A DNA stretch of 64,000 bases, from assembly GCA_947625655.1 (NCBI GenBank), contig CANQPD010000015.1:1-64000 (forward strand), read 5' to 3'. Of the stretch, positions 1 through 7,086 are shown piece after piece. Each line of letters starts with the position of its first letter. The stretch's first letter is position 1. The notes beneath the pieces were generated by a model. The model worked only from the letters and a program-made list of their open reading frames with translations, made no database searches and was not told where the DNA came from. Source of the stretch: an uncultured Dysosmobacter sp. GTDB lineage: Bacteria > Bacillota > Clostridia > Oscillospirales > Oscillospiraceae. The translations under genes were made by a program, and so were the position numbers.

Positions 1-1
1 C

Positions 2-303
2 GAAGAAATTCCCTGTCCGGCTAAGAAGTCTCGCCGCAAGGCGGGGCTTCGTGCCAAACAGGGAAACCCGGGCCCCGTCACTCGACCGCGAGCCCAGCGC
101 AGCGGGTCGCGGCCGAAAGCGAAGAAATTCCCTGTCCGGCTAAGAAGTCTCGCCGCGAGGCGGGGCTTCGTGCCAAACAGGGAAACCCGGGCCCCGTCAC
201 TCGACCGCGAGCCCAGCGCAGCGGGTCGCGGTCGAAAGCGAAGAAATTCCCTGTCCGGCTAAGAAGTCTCGCCGCAAGGCGGGGCTTCGTGCCAAACAGG
301 GAA
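2..303. repeat. 119-bp tandem repeat, 2.5 copies
   Basis: Copies begin at 2, 121 and 240 with an exact period of 119 bases; the third stops after about 64 bases. The copies differ at only a few bases (for example GCCGCAAGG against GCCGCGAGG). Each unit contains TCCCTGT and ACAGGGA as outer inverted arms around a GC-rich hairpin, and a second near-palindrome (CGACCGCGA / TCGCGGTCG). The array lies directly behind the 3' end of tRNA-Gly. No gene is seen in it. It looks like an intergenic repeat family, not a CRISPR array; function unknown. Confidence 0.9.
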
Positions 304-312
304 TTTCTGAGC

Positions 313-386
313 TGGAGCGGCTGAGGGGAATCGAACCCCCCTATGCAGCTTGGGAAGCTGCCGTTCTACCAATGAACTACAGCCGC
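313..386 (-). tRNA. tRNA-Gly (anticodon CCC)
   Basis: The complement folds as a 74-nt cloverleaf with encoded CCA. The acceptor stem GCGGCTG/CAGCCGC is perfectly paired, the anticodon stem GCAGC/GCTGC holds the 7-base loop TTCCCAA, giving anticodon CCC (glycine, GGG codons), and the T loop reads GGTTCGATTCC. It sits next to the tandem repeat array and has its own promoter upstream. Confidence 0.97.
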
Positions 387-399
387 GTGTCTGGTTGGT

Positions 400-428
400 A
401 TTATACCAGACGCTTTTCAAAATTGCAA
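400..428 (-). promoter_or_regulatory. Promoter of tRNA-Gly
   Basis: On the minus strand TTGCAA (423-428) and a perfect TATAAT (400-405) are separated by 17 bases, 14 bases before the tRNA 5' end. Confidence 0.85.
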
Positions 429-498
429 CACGAAAAATGGCGGCGGCATAAAATCCCGCCCATTTTTATCTCCCCGGCGGCCCGGGCCGGACATGACG

Positions 499-536
499 GG
501 CCCCGTCCTCCGGACATCCGCCCGGAGGACGGGGCC
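499..536 (-). terminator. Hairpin terminator of the ior operon
   Basis: A perfect 15-bp stem (499-513 with 522-536) lies 10 bases beyond the stop codon of the last leftward gene. There is no T-run, so termination by the hairpin alone is inferred from position and stability. Confidence 0.7.
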
Positions 537-545
537 GCTCCGCTT

Positions 546-1664
546 TTACAGGTCCCTGAACAGCTCCGCGCTGGGATTCAGATACCCCAGATCTTCCTCG
601 CTCCCGGTGAGCCGGCGCAGATTCCGCACGCCGGTGCGCTTTTTGCCCAGGGAGGCCCCCTTCAGCTTGTCCAGGCCCGTCTCCGGCACGTCCTTGAATT
701 CCAGGACGCCCTTTTCCCGGGCCAGCGCCAGCAGCCGCGCGCCTTTTTCGGAGCGGACGATCACCTGGTTCCAGCCCTTGTCCACGTCCCAGCCGTCGGC
801 GCTCCGGGCGCCGCCCACGGAGAGGTCGGCGAATTCCGCGGTCATGTCGGTGCAGTAATGGCAGCCGGAGCGGACCAGGGGCGTTACCTCGTCCAGATCC
901 ACGGACACGGTCCCGCCGTCCTCCCGCAGCTCCAGCGCGTGGTACTTGCTGGGGGGGATGTCCATGTGGGACACCCGGGCGGGATCGGCGTGCCTGGCCG
1001 TCAGGTCCCGGATGCCCTCCCAGTCCAGGCCCCAGCCGCAGAACAGGCCGAACACCATGCCGATGCTGCCGGCGTGGTTGTCGTTCTCCGGCAGCGGCTT
1101 GGCCATCATCTTATAGACCGCCAGGGTCTTGCAGGGCGTGCCCACCACGCCGATGCTGTGATAGCGGTCCTCTTTCAGGGCCCTGTTCAGCACCGCCAGG
1201 GTGGGCGGCACCTGAAAGCTGCTGCCGGAGCAGGCGAGGACCTCTTCCGCCGTGGCGGCCAGGACCCCCTCCGGCTCCAGGCCGCCGTGGGAGCGGGTCA
1301 GCACCGCGGCATCGATCAGGCCCTCCTCCATGGCAAGCTTCACCAGGGCGGTCATGGTGCCGCCGTGCTGGGCGCCCGCCCGGATGGCGGGATCGGCCGC
1401 CCGGGTCAGATACAGCCCCCGAAACGGGCCGATCTCCGGCAGGATGGTGTCCTCGGGGAAAAACCGCTTCCGCAGGGCGTCCAGATCCGTGGGCATCCGG
1501 GGGCAGAAGCTCTGGCAGCGGCCGGACTTCCGCTCGCAGTCGAAATAGCAGAGGGTCCGGCCCTCCACGGAGTCCCAGTAGGGGCACATGCCCTGGCAGG
1601 CGCCGCAGCCGGTGCAGAGACCGGGCTTGACGACCTGGGTATCCAATGCGATCGTACTTAACAT
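546..1664 (-). CDS. Coenzyme F420 hydrogenase/dehydrogenase beta-subunit (FrhB) family protein
   Basis: A 372-residue iron-sulfur protein of the FrhB-like family. In bacteria without F420 such proteins act as flavin-dependent, ferredoxin-linked oxidoreductases. An N-terminal ferredoxin-type cluster (Cys17, 20, 23, 27: CTGCGACQGMC) is followed by more cysteines (about residues 39-55), and the C-terminal half contains typical VGTPCK and FCGWG segments. The ATG is preceded by GGAGG. It is the last gene of a leftward operon after iorA, iorB and a small protein, which suggests it passes electrons to or from the same ferredoxin pool; its substrate cannot be read from the sequence. Confidence 0.85.
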   Translation of the reverse strand: MLSTIALDTQVVKPGLCTGCGACQGMCPYWDSVEGRTLCYFDCERKSGRCQSFCPRMPTDLDALRKRFFPEDTILPEIGPFRGLYLTRAADPAIRAGAQHGGTMTALVKLAMEEGLIDAAVLTRSHGGLEPEGVLAATAEEVLACSGSSFQVPPTLAVLNRALKEDRYHSIGVVGTPCKTLAVYKMMAKPLPENDNHAGSIGMVFGLFCGWGLDWEGIRDLTARHADPARVSHMDIPPSKYHALELREDGGTVSVDLDEVTPLVRSGCHYCTDMTAEFADLSVGGARSADGWDVDKGWNQVIVRSEKGARLLALAREKGVLEFKDVPETGLDKLKGASLGKKRTGVRNLRRLTGSEEDLGYLNPSAELFRDL

Positions 1665-1676
1665 CGTTCTCCCTCC

Positions 1677-1931
1677 TCACACCATGATGACCGGAAGGTC
1701 AAAAACCTTCAGTTCCATCCTGGACGCGGTCTCCGGAATGTAGTCTCCCAGCTCATGGGCCATGCCGCAAAGGTGATCCTGATACAAATAGCGGTAGCCG
1801 GGCTTCTGTCTCTGCACGAAATCCCGCTCATACAGCATGTCGGTCAGCTGGGAAAACCGGGTCTGCCGGGGCAGCTCCAGTGTCAGCGTCCGGCCCTCCA
1901 CGGTGGGGTGGAGCAGCGTCACTGTGATCAT
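1677..1931 (-). CDS. Small conserved protein in the ior operon (possible ubiquitin-like fold)
   Basis: 84 residues from the ATG at 1931, about 10 bases after a GGAGG; a TTG at 1940 would sit too close to it. The alternating beta-type pattern (MITVTLLHP, TLTLELP, MELKVFDLP) resembles small ubiquitin-like proteins such as YukD/EsaB, but this is a fold guess only. It overlaps or abuts iorB upstream and the FrhB-like gene 12 bases downstream, so it is co-translated with redox genes. Function unknown. Confidence 0.6.
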   Translation of the reverse strand: MITVTLLHPTVEGRTLTLELPRQTRFSQLTDMLYERDFVQRQKPGYRYLYQDHLCGMAHELGDYIPETASRMELKVFDLPVIMV

Positions 1932-1936
1932 CAACC

Positions 1937-2560
1937 TCAAGCCTCCTTCCCATTGACCGCCGCGCAGCCCTTGGCAAAGGCCCGCTGATTCATCTCCAGC
2001 ACGGCGCCCTTGAAGCGCTGGGCCAGGATCCTCTCCAGATCCTCCCGGCTCAGGGGCGCGTCCGGCAGCTGTGTAAAGGCGCCCAGCAGCGCGATGTTGG
2101 CGGCCCGGGAATCCCCCACCTCCATGGCGATATCCGCCGCGGGAACGGGATAGGCCGCCGCGGACAGGGCCGCGATCTCCGCCGCCAGGGCCTCTTGATC
2201 GGGATACTGCTGGATGCCCTGCAGCACGCCCAGCGGATACACCGGGCGGGGATCGTAGACGATGGTGGTGTCAGGGCCGGCGTACTTGCGGGTCATGCGC
2301 AGGGTCTCCAGCGGCTCAAAGCCGATGATCATATGGGCCTCTCCCGAGGGGATCAGCACGCTGAGCTCCTTGTCCCGGGACACGCGGACGTGGCTCATCA
2401 CGGAGCCGCCCCGCTGGGAAGCGCCGTAGGTCTCGCCGATGGCCACCCGGTATCCCCGGTCGGTCATGGCGCTGCCGACCACCTCGGAGGCCAGAACGTT
2501 GCCCTGGCCGCCGATGCCGCAGATGACGATATTCAAAGGATCGAATTTCAGCGTTTTCAT
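1937..2560 (-). CDS. iorB: Indolepyruvate:ferredoxin oxidoreductase, beta (gamma-type) subunit
   Basis: 207 residues. The pyruvate:ferredoxin oxidoreductase gamma-domain fold is marked by IVICGIGGQGN near the N terminus and GETYGASQRGGSV in the middle. With IorA it oxidatively decarboxylates aryl pyruvates from aromatic amino acid transamination to aryl-acyl-CoA, reducing ferredoxin; the reaction can also run toward 2-oxo acid synthesis. The start overlaps the last codons of iorA by 4 bases, the usual translational coupling for this pair. Confidence 0.93.
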   Translation of the reverse strand: MKTLKFDPLNIVICGIGGQGNVLASEVVGSAMTDRGYRVAIGETYGASQRGGSVMSHVRVSRDKELSVLIPSGEAHMIIGFEPLETLRMTRKYAGPDTTIVYDPRPVYPLGVLQGIQQYPDQEALAAEIAALSAAAYPVPAADIAMEVGDSRAANIALLGAFTQLPDAPLSREDLERILAQRFKGAVLEMNQRAFAKGCAAVNGKEA

Positions 2561-4440
2561 GCTTCCTCACCGCCTTCCACCTTGATGGCGCCGCTGGGGC
2601 ACAGCTTGGCGCAGACGCCGCAGCCCACGCAGGTCACGGGGTCGATGTAAGCCTTGTTGTTCTTGAAGTCCCAGGTGTTGCCGGGGCAGCCCCAGACACG
2701 GCTGCAGTACTTGTCGCAGCCGCAGCCGTCGCCCAGGCACACGCTCTGATCCACATACACCCGCACCGGGCGCTTTTTCTGCTTGCTCATCAGCGTGGCA
2801 CAGGGCTGGCGCATGATCAGCACATTCATGCCCGGCGTATGCAGCAGGCGGCGGATGGTCTTCTCCGCCTCCGCCACGTCAAAGGGATCGGCCACCTCGG
2901 CCTTGCAGCCGATGCCCGCCACGATCTTCTGGATGTCCATTGCGGGCACCCGGTCGCCCATGGCGGTGATGCCGGTGGCGGGGTGGGGCTGGAAACCGGT
3001 CATGGCGGTGGCGGAGTTGTCCAGCACCATCAGCAGCATGTTGGCGTTGTGATAGGTGGCGTTCACCAGTCCGGGCAGGATGGTGTGGAAGAAGGTGGAA
3101 TCGCCGCACACCGTGACCACCTTCTGGTCCAGGCCGTAGTGGGTCAGCTGTCCCAGGGCCTCCGCCAGATTGATGCCGGAGCCCATGCAGTTGCACGCCT
3201 GGAAGGCGTACTGGCCGGCGGCCTGGCCGGACATGATATAGCAGCCGATATCGCCGACAACAATGCCGGGGTGCTTCTCCTGCCGCAGCACCTTCTTCAG
3301 AATGTGGAAGGTGGCGCGATGGGGACAGCCGGCGCAGAAGGTCAGCTCCCGCTCGATCAAGGGCTCCCGCGAGGCGATCTTCTTTTCAGGCAGCCGCACC
3401 CCCGTCAGCGCCGAAATGGCCTGGGCCACATTGTCGGGATCCAGCTCGCCGATCTTGGGCAGGGCACCGTCCTCCCGTCCGGAGAACACGATCTTCAGCC
3501 GGTGGGCGCCGGCGATGGCCTGCAGATTGCGCTCCAGAACGGGGTCCACCTCTTCCAGGGTCAGCACCTTTTCCACGCCCTCCAGGTGCCGCAGGATGGT
3601 CTTCTCCGGCAGGGGCCAGAGGGTGGCCAGGCTCAGCAGGCCCACCCGGCCGCCCACGCCCAGGCGGCGAATGGCCTCCTGGCCGTACAGGCGGCCGGTG
3701 CCGCCGGCCACCACCAGCTCCCTGGGATGGTCGGGGCCGGTATAGCGGTTATAGGGGCAGCTTTCAAACTCCTGGCGCAGCAGATCCATTTTCTGAAGCA
3801 TGGCGCCGCGCAGATAGGACACACAGACCATGCGGTCCCATTCGCCCACCTGCCTCATCTGGTGGGGCTTCTCCGGCAGCTCGCCCAAAACCACGTTGCC
3901 CCGGCCGTGGCAGACCCGGGTGGTCAGGCGGATAATCACCATCTGGTGCGTCCGCTCAGACAGCGCAAAGGCATAGGGCACCATGTCCTTGGTCTCCTGC
4001 ATGCTGGTGGGCTCCAGCATGGGGATGTTGGCGGACATGGCCTGATACCGGGAGTCGAATTCGTTGGTGCTGGAGTGGGCGCTGGGATCATCCGAGGTGA
4101 CAATGACCATCCCGCCCTTCACACCGTGCTGCGCGCCGCAGTGAATCGCGTCCGCCGCGAACAGCAGTCCGTTCTGCTTCACGATACAAAGCGCCCGCGC
4201 GTTGGCCAGCGAGGCCCCGATGCAGGCCTCCATGGCACAGGTCTCATTGGTGGACCACTCCGCGTAGAAATTTCGCTCTCTCGCCACCTTGCCCAGCATT
4301 CCCAACACCTGAGACGACGGGGAACCGGGATAAGAGGCCGCGAAATTGATCCCGGCCTCCAGTGCGCCGCGCACGATGGCTTCATTGCCCTGCATCAGAC
4401 AGACCTGACCGGGCGCGTTGGCTGTCATCGTCCATTCCAT
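2557..4440 (-). CDS. iorA: Indolepyruvate:ferredoxin oxidoreductase, alpha subunit
   Basis: 627 residues, the normal length for IorA. The N-terminal part is the pyrimidine-binding domain (AASYPGSPSS, WSTNETCAMEA), followed by a transketolase C-like domain, the thiamine diphosphate domain (CAGCPHR, VVGDIGCY, VCGDSTFFHT) and a C-terminal ferredoxin domain with two cysteine groups (GCGCDKYC...GCPG and CVGCGVCAKLCP). It is the first gene of the four-gene operon and has a recognisable promoter about 80 bases upstream. The ATG has only a distant AAAGGG; the in-frame ATG at codon 5 is an alternative start. Confidence 0.95.
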   Translation of the reverse strand: MEWTMTANAPGQVCLMQGNEAIVRGALEAGINFAASYPGSPSSQVLGMLGKVARERNFYAEWSTNETCAMEACIGASLANARALCIVKQNGLLFAADAIHCGAQHGVKGGMVIVTSDDPSAHSSTNEFDSRYQAMSANIPMLEPTSMQETKDMVPYAFALSERTHQMVIIRLTTRVCHGRGNVVLGELPEKPHQMRQVGEWDRMVCVSYLRGAMLQKMDLLRQEFESCPYNRYTGPDHPRELVVAGGTGRLYGQEAIRRLGVGGRVGLLSLATLWPLPEKTILRHLEGVEKVLTLEEVDPVLERNLQAIAGAHRLKIVFSGREDGALPKIGELDPDNVAQAISALTGVRLPEKKIASREPLIERELTFCAGCPHRATFHILKKVLRQEKHPGIVVGDIGCYIMSGQAAGQYAFQACNCMGSGINLAEALGQLTHYGLDQKVVTVCGDSTFFHTILPGLVNATYHNANMLLMVLDNSATAMTGFQPHPATGITAMGDRVPAMDIQKIVAGIGCKAEVADPFDVAEAEKTIRRLLHTPGMNVLIMRQPCATLMSKQKKRPVRVYVDQSVCLGDGCGCDKYCSRVWGCPGNTWDFKNNKAYIDPVTCVGCGVCAKLCPSGAIKVEGGEEA

Positions 4441-4515
4441 TGCTCTGCGTCACCCTTTTCTGTAAATTTTTTCACCGCAAAGGCAGCTTTTGTATTTCTT
4501 GCCAAATCCAATTTT

Positions 4516-4543
4516 ATTGTAGCACATTCAGTGGAAAATGCAA
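4516..4543 (-). promoter_or_regulatory. Promoter of the ior operon
   Basis: Minus strand TTGCAT (4538-4543) and TACAAT (4516-4521), spacing 16, about 75 bases before the iorA start. Confidence 0.55.
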
Positions 4544-4640
4544 GAACATACCGCCCCCGCCGTTCAGGATTTGCCCGGGATTCCGTCCGGCCCGGCGGCA
4601 TGGAGAAGCCCCGCGGCCGCCGGCCGCACCGATGCGCGGA

Positions 4641-4675
4641 AAAGCACCTGATTTCATGAGAAATCAGGTGCTTTA
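4641..4675 (-). terminator. Strong hairpin, likely terminator of a short leftward transcript
   Basis: Arms AAAGCACCTGATTTC and its perfect complement with a 5-base loop. On the minus strand the stem ends in GCTTTTCC. It lies about 185 bases downstream of an extended -10 promoter and 240 bases after the cyuA stop. Confidence 0.6.
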
Positions 4676-4838
4676 TGTCTTGAGTGACCAATTTAGATAC
4701 ACGCTGAAAATGAGCGATTTCAAGGGTTGAACGGTATTCCACGACCCTCCTGACATGAGCCTCTATGACGCATGAATAGCCGCCCTCCAAGTGCAAGGCT
4801 TTTGCTCGATTTTTGCTGTTTTCCGTGCACCTATTATA
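4641..4838 (-). ncRNA. Possible small RNA or conserved non-coding element between cyuA and iorA
   Basis: No gene is convincing in the 475-base gap 4441-4915. On the minus strand an extended -10 (TGGTATAAT, box at 4833-4838) would start a transcript near 4826 that ends at the hairpin at 4641-4675, about 185 nt long. The 10-mer TATGTCTTGA occurs at both ends (4674-4683 and 4854-4863), 180 bases apart, so the segment could instead be a small repeat or insertion. The 6S RNA, T-box and SRP RNA signatures I looked for are not clear. A 147-codon open frame crosses it but runs through both hairpin arms and is not believed. Confidence 0.35.
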
Positions 4839-4915
4839 CCACCAATGGGCTTCTATGTCTTGAACCACAAGGTCTTTTTCATTATTCAGTAGTCATTACT
4901 TAATGAATTCGTAAC

Positions 4916-6202
4916 TCACACTTCCTTTTTCCGTTGTTTTTCTTCCAGAATATTCAAAATGGTTTTTTCCGTGCCCACCATACCGGGCGAAGCAATACGT
5001 CCCATATTACGCATGGTTTCTTCCGGCGTTTCTCCGCCGATACCGTGGATACTAGAAACATATACGTTTTTCATCGCCATATCAACTGCCTGCCATGCTG
5101 CATCCACCGCAATGACACCTTTCATTATACAGCCCTGATTGCCTCCATCACAGATCATGCCGGTAATGCTTCCGGCCAAATTATCAATGACATGAGCCAT
5201 GTTTTCTGTTGTGCCACCCCGAAGCAGGACCAACCCACAAGCCATGCCAGTTCCGGCAGCGATGGCACAGCCACAAAAAGCGGATAGCTTACCTGAATAC
5301 TCCTTAATGTACATACACACAAGGCAACTCAAAGCAGTTGCACGGAGCAGGGATTCCTCCTGGTAACCACCTACCTGATATGCAGCGTACAAAGGCATAG
5401 TGGCAATAATACCGTGAGCACCAGAGCCAGTAACACTCATGGCTGGTTTTGGAAGTCCCAACACTCGTGCTTCAATGGCGGCGTTACAAAGCAGAGATGC
5501 TGTCTTTCGTTCATCCTCAGAAATGACAGTTCCGCCATTGGCTGCCAACAGATAATGGACAAAGATAGTATTAGAGCTGTTCAGTCCTGCCTCAAACAGG
5601 GCGTAGTTGATAGTGAAAGCTTGTCGAAGAAACTCTAATTCCTCAATGGGAACACTCTGGGCATAATCGTGGAGCTGTGCAAGCGTATAATGATGGATAA
5701 GCGGCGGCTTTTCATTGGATTCTCCCACTTCCACAGATTTTTCCCAAACAACGACATTATTCTTAACAATTTTTACGATATTGGTGTGACTGTGACGAAT
5801 GGTTACACAGGCGCTTTCAAGCGTAGTCTCTACGGTTGCTTCAATGAAAATACGGCTAGTGATCTCCTGCATTTCTACTGCAACACAGCCTTTACTCACC
5901 AGCTCCTGGGCCTGCCGAGCTTGCTCAGGTGTAATGCCGTCGAGGCATTCCAATCCTTTATCCGGGTCCGCGCCAACAGCGCCCAAAGCGGCAGCATGGG
6001 CGTTGCCTACCGCATTACTGCCCGGAATCCCACAGGTGAAGGCATTTTTGAACATACCACTGTTTAGCCGTAGGCGAATCCGACGAATGTCCCCTGTTGT
6101 GTGCTTTCGGGCAGTGGCTACAGCAAAGGCGATAGCGCCCGGCTCTGTCACGCCAAGTGCAGGACACATATCCTGCTTAATTAATTCTGTCAATTCGTGC
6201 AC
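4916..6202 (-). CDS. cyuA: L-cysteine desulfidase family protein (CdsB/CyuA; serine dehydratase alpha-type fold)
   Basis: 428 residues. It belongs to the SDH-alpha/UPF0597 family, oxygen-sensitive [4Fe-4S] enzymes that split L-cysteine into sulfide, ammonia and pyruvate. Visible marks are ALGVTEPGAIAFA at the N terminus, the GSGAHGI loop, and clustered cysteines in the second half, including SCLVC, CGCA, ACGL and CDGGNQGC, which supply the cluster ligands. The start is GTG with AGGAG 9 bases upstream. The gene follows ridA after a 340-base leader containing a terminator-like hairpin, and shares an island with ridA and malY. Cysteine is the likely substrate; another L-amino acid with a beta leaving group is possible. 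Confidence 0.88.
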   Translation of the reverse strand: MHELTELIKQDMCPALGVTEPGAIAFAVATARKHTTGDIRRIRLRLNSGMFKNAFTCGIPGSNAVGNAHAAALGAVGADPDKGLECLDGITPEQARQAQELVSKGCVAVEMQEITSRIFIEATVETTLESACVTIRHSHTNIVKIVKNNVVVWEKSVEVGESNEKPPLIHHYTLAQLHDYAQSVPIEELEFLRQAFTINYALFEAGLNSSNTIFVHYLLAANGGTVISEDERKTASLLCNAAIEARVLGLPKPAMSVTGSGAHGIIATMPLYAAYQVGGYQEESLLRATALSCLVCMYIKEYSGKLSAFCGCAIAAGTGMACGLVLLRGGTTENMAHVIDNLAGSITGMICDGGNQGCIMKGVIAVDAAWQAVDMAMKNVYVSSIHGIGGETPEETMRNMGRIASPGMVGTEKTILNILEEKQRKKEV

Positions 6203-6541
6203 AATACTTGCTCCTTTCTGTAAAAAAAGCCCCTGTGCGGCAGGGCGCCGTCAAGGGCTATGGTGGAAATAGATTAGCTGAAAATACCCTTCACCTCTAG
6301 AATCAAGTTAATATCATCTCACCGGAAACTGGTAATACCCAGTCTCTGAGTACTACTGATGAACGCACACTGTTTTCAGGTTTATTGAATACCCAGATAC
6401 GTTTGTAGAGTGACAAAGCAACAGAATTCTAAAAGCTGGTTTCCGCACCGGCAGCAGATAACTGGATCAGGGCATACAAGGTCTTATGGAATAGATGGCT
6501 TCCAATTATAGTGATTTCTGTGTATATCGCTTACTCTGTTT
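6203..6541 (-). promoter_or_regulatory. Long structured leader of cyuA
   Basis: 339 bases without a gene between ridA and cyuA. The transcript can form several local hairpins (for example ACTGG/CCAGT near 6320-6340) and ends in a terminator-like hairpin directly before the ribosome binding site. This layout suits attenuation, but I recognise no known riboswitch or T-box motif. Confidence 0.35.
6221..6259 (-). terminator. Intrinsic terminator or attenuator before cyuA
   Basis: Minus strand AGCCCTTG and CAGGGGCT arms (one wobble), inner CGGC/GCCG helix, then seven T residues (6221-6227), followed at once by AAAGGAG of cyuA. It could end the ridA message or attenuate cyuA. Confidence 0.7.
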
Positions 6542-6910
6542 TTACTTGACAGCAATAGCCTCAATCTCGCAAGAAACACCTTTGGGCAGAGCTTTTACTG
6601 CCACACAGGAACGGGCAGGCTTTGAGATGAAAAACCTCTCATAAACCTCATTGAAAGAAGCAAAATCACCCATATCAGCAAGGAAGCAGGTGGTTTTGAT
6701 GACCCGGTCAAAGCCAGTGCCGGCTGCTTCCAGAATGGCACCCACATTTTTGCAACTCTGCGCCGCTTGGGCTGCTATTCCCTTGGGAACAACGCCGGTA
6801 GCAGGATTGACGGGAATTTGACCAGAGGTAATGATAAAACCGTTTGCTTCGTAGCCCTGAGAATAGGGTCCGATGGCACTGGGGGCGTTTGAGGTTTCCA
6901 GTATGTTCAT
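6542..6910 (-). CDS. ridA: RidA family enamine/imine deaminase
   Basis: 122 residues, full length for RidA/YjgF. It has IGPYSQG near the N terminus, SGQIPVNP, the substrate-carboxylate arginine in PARSCVAVKALPKG and the closing EIEAIAV. It hydrolyses reactive 2-aminoacrylate and related enamines released by pyridoxal phosphate or iron-sulfur lyases. It is placed between malY and cyuA, both of which release such intermediates, so the three genes form a coherent degradative and detoxifying unit. Confidence 0.93.
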   Translation of the reverse strand: MNILETSNAPSAIGPYSQGYEANGFIITSGQIPVNPATGVVPKGIAAQAAQSCKNVGAILEAAGTGFDRVIKTTCFLADMGDFASFNEVYERFFISKPARSCVAVKALPKGVSCEIEAIAVK

Positions 6911-7086
6911 GATAAAGGCTCCTTTTTATGTTCGAGTAAGATTGCTTCAGTTCGCTGGTAGATAGTTCTTTTCGAAAAACTTTTTCCTAAAACAAATGGG
7001 TAGCCATTATGAAGGTGATGATGCGCCTGAGGCATTCAAAAAGATGCAGCGAAGGAATATCTTCTGTTCCATTTTTAAGTAGAAAA

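Noticed and set aside
2-303. CRISPR array
   Set aside because: Units are 119 bases with no variable spacers; the whole unit is repeated.
372-1661. 429-codon plus-strand frame
   Set aside because: It is the antisense of the FrhB-like gene, begins inside the tRNA, and has no ribosome site or domain signature; high-GC antisense frames are common here.
2839-4659. 606-codon plus-strand frame
   Set aside because: Antisense of iorA; extreme Gly/His/Gln composition and no ribosome site.
4641-4838. T-box, 6S or SRP RNA
   Set aside because: The T-box GGGTGGNACC core, the SRP GGAAG loop and a clear 6S bubble were not found; only a general RNA candidate is kept.
4425-4868. 147-codon minus-strand protein gene
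   Set aside because: It runs through both arms of a terminator hairpin and over the ior promoter into iorA; a non-coding explanation is better.
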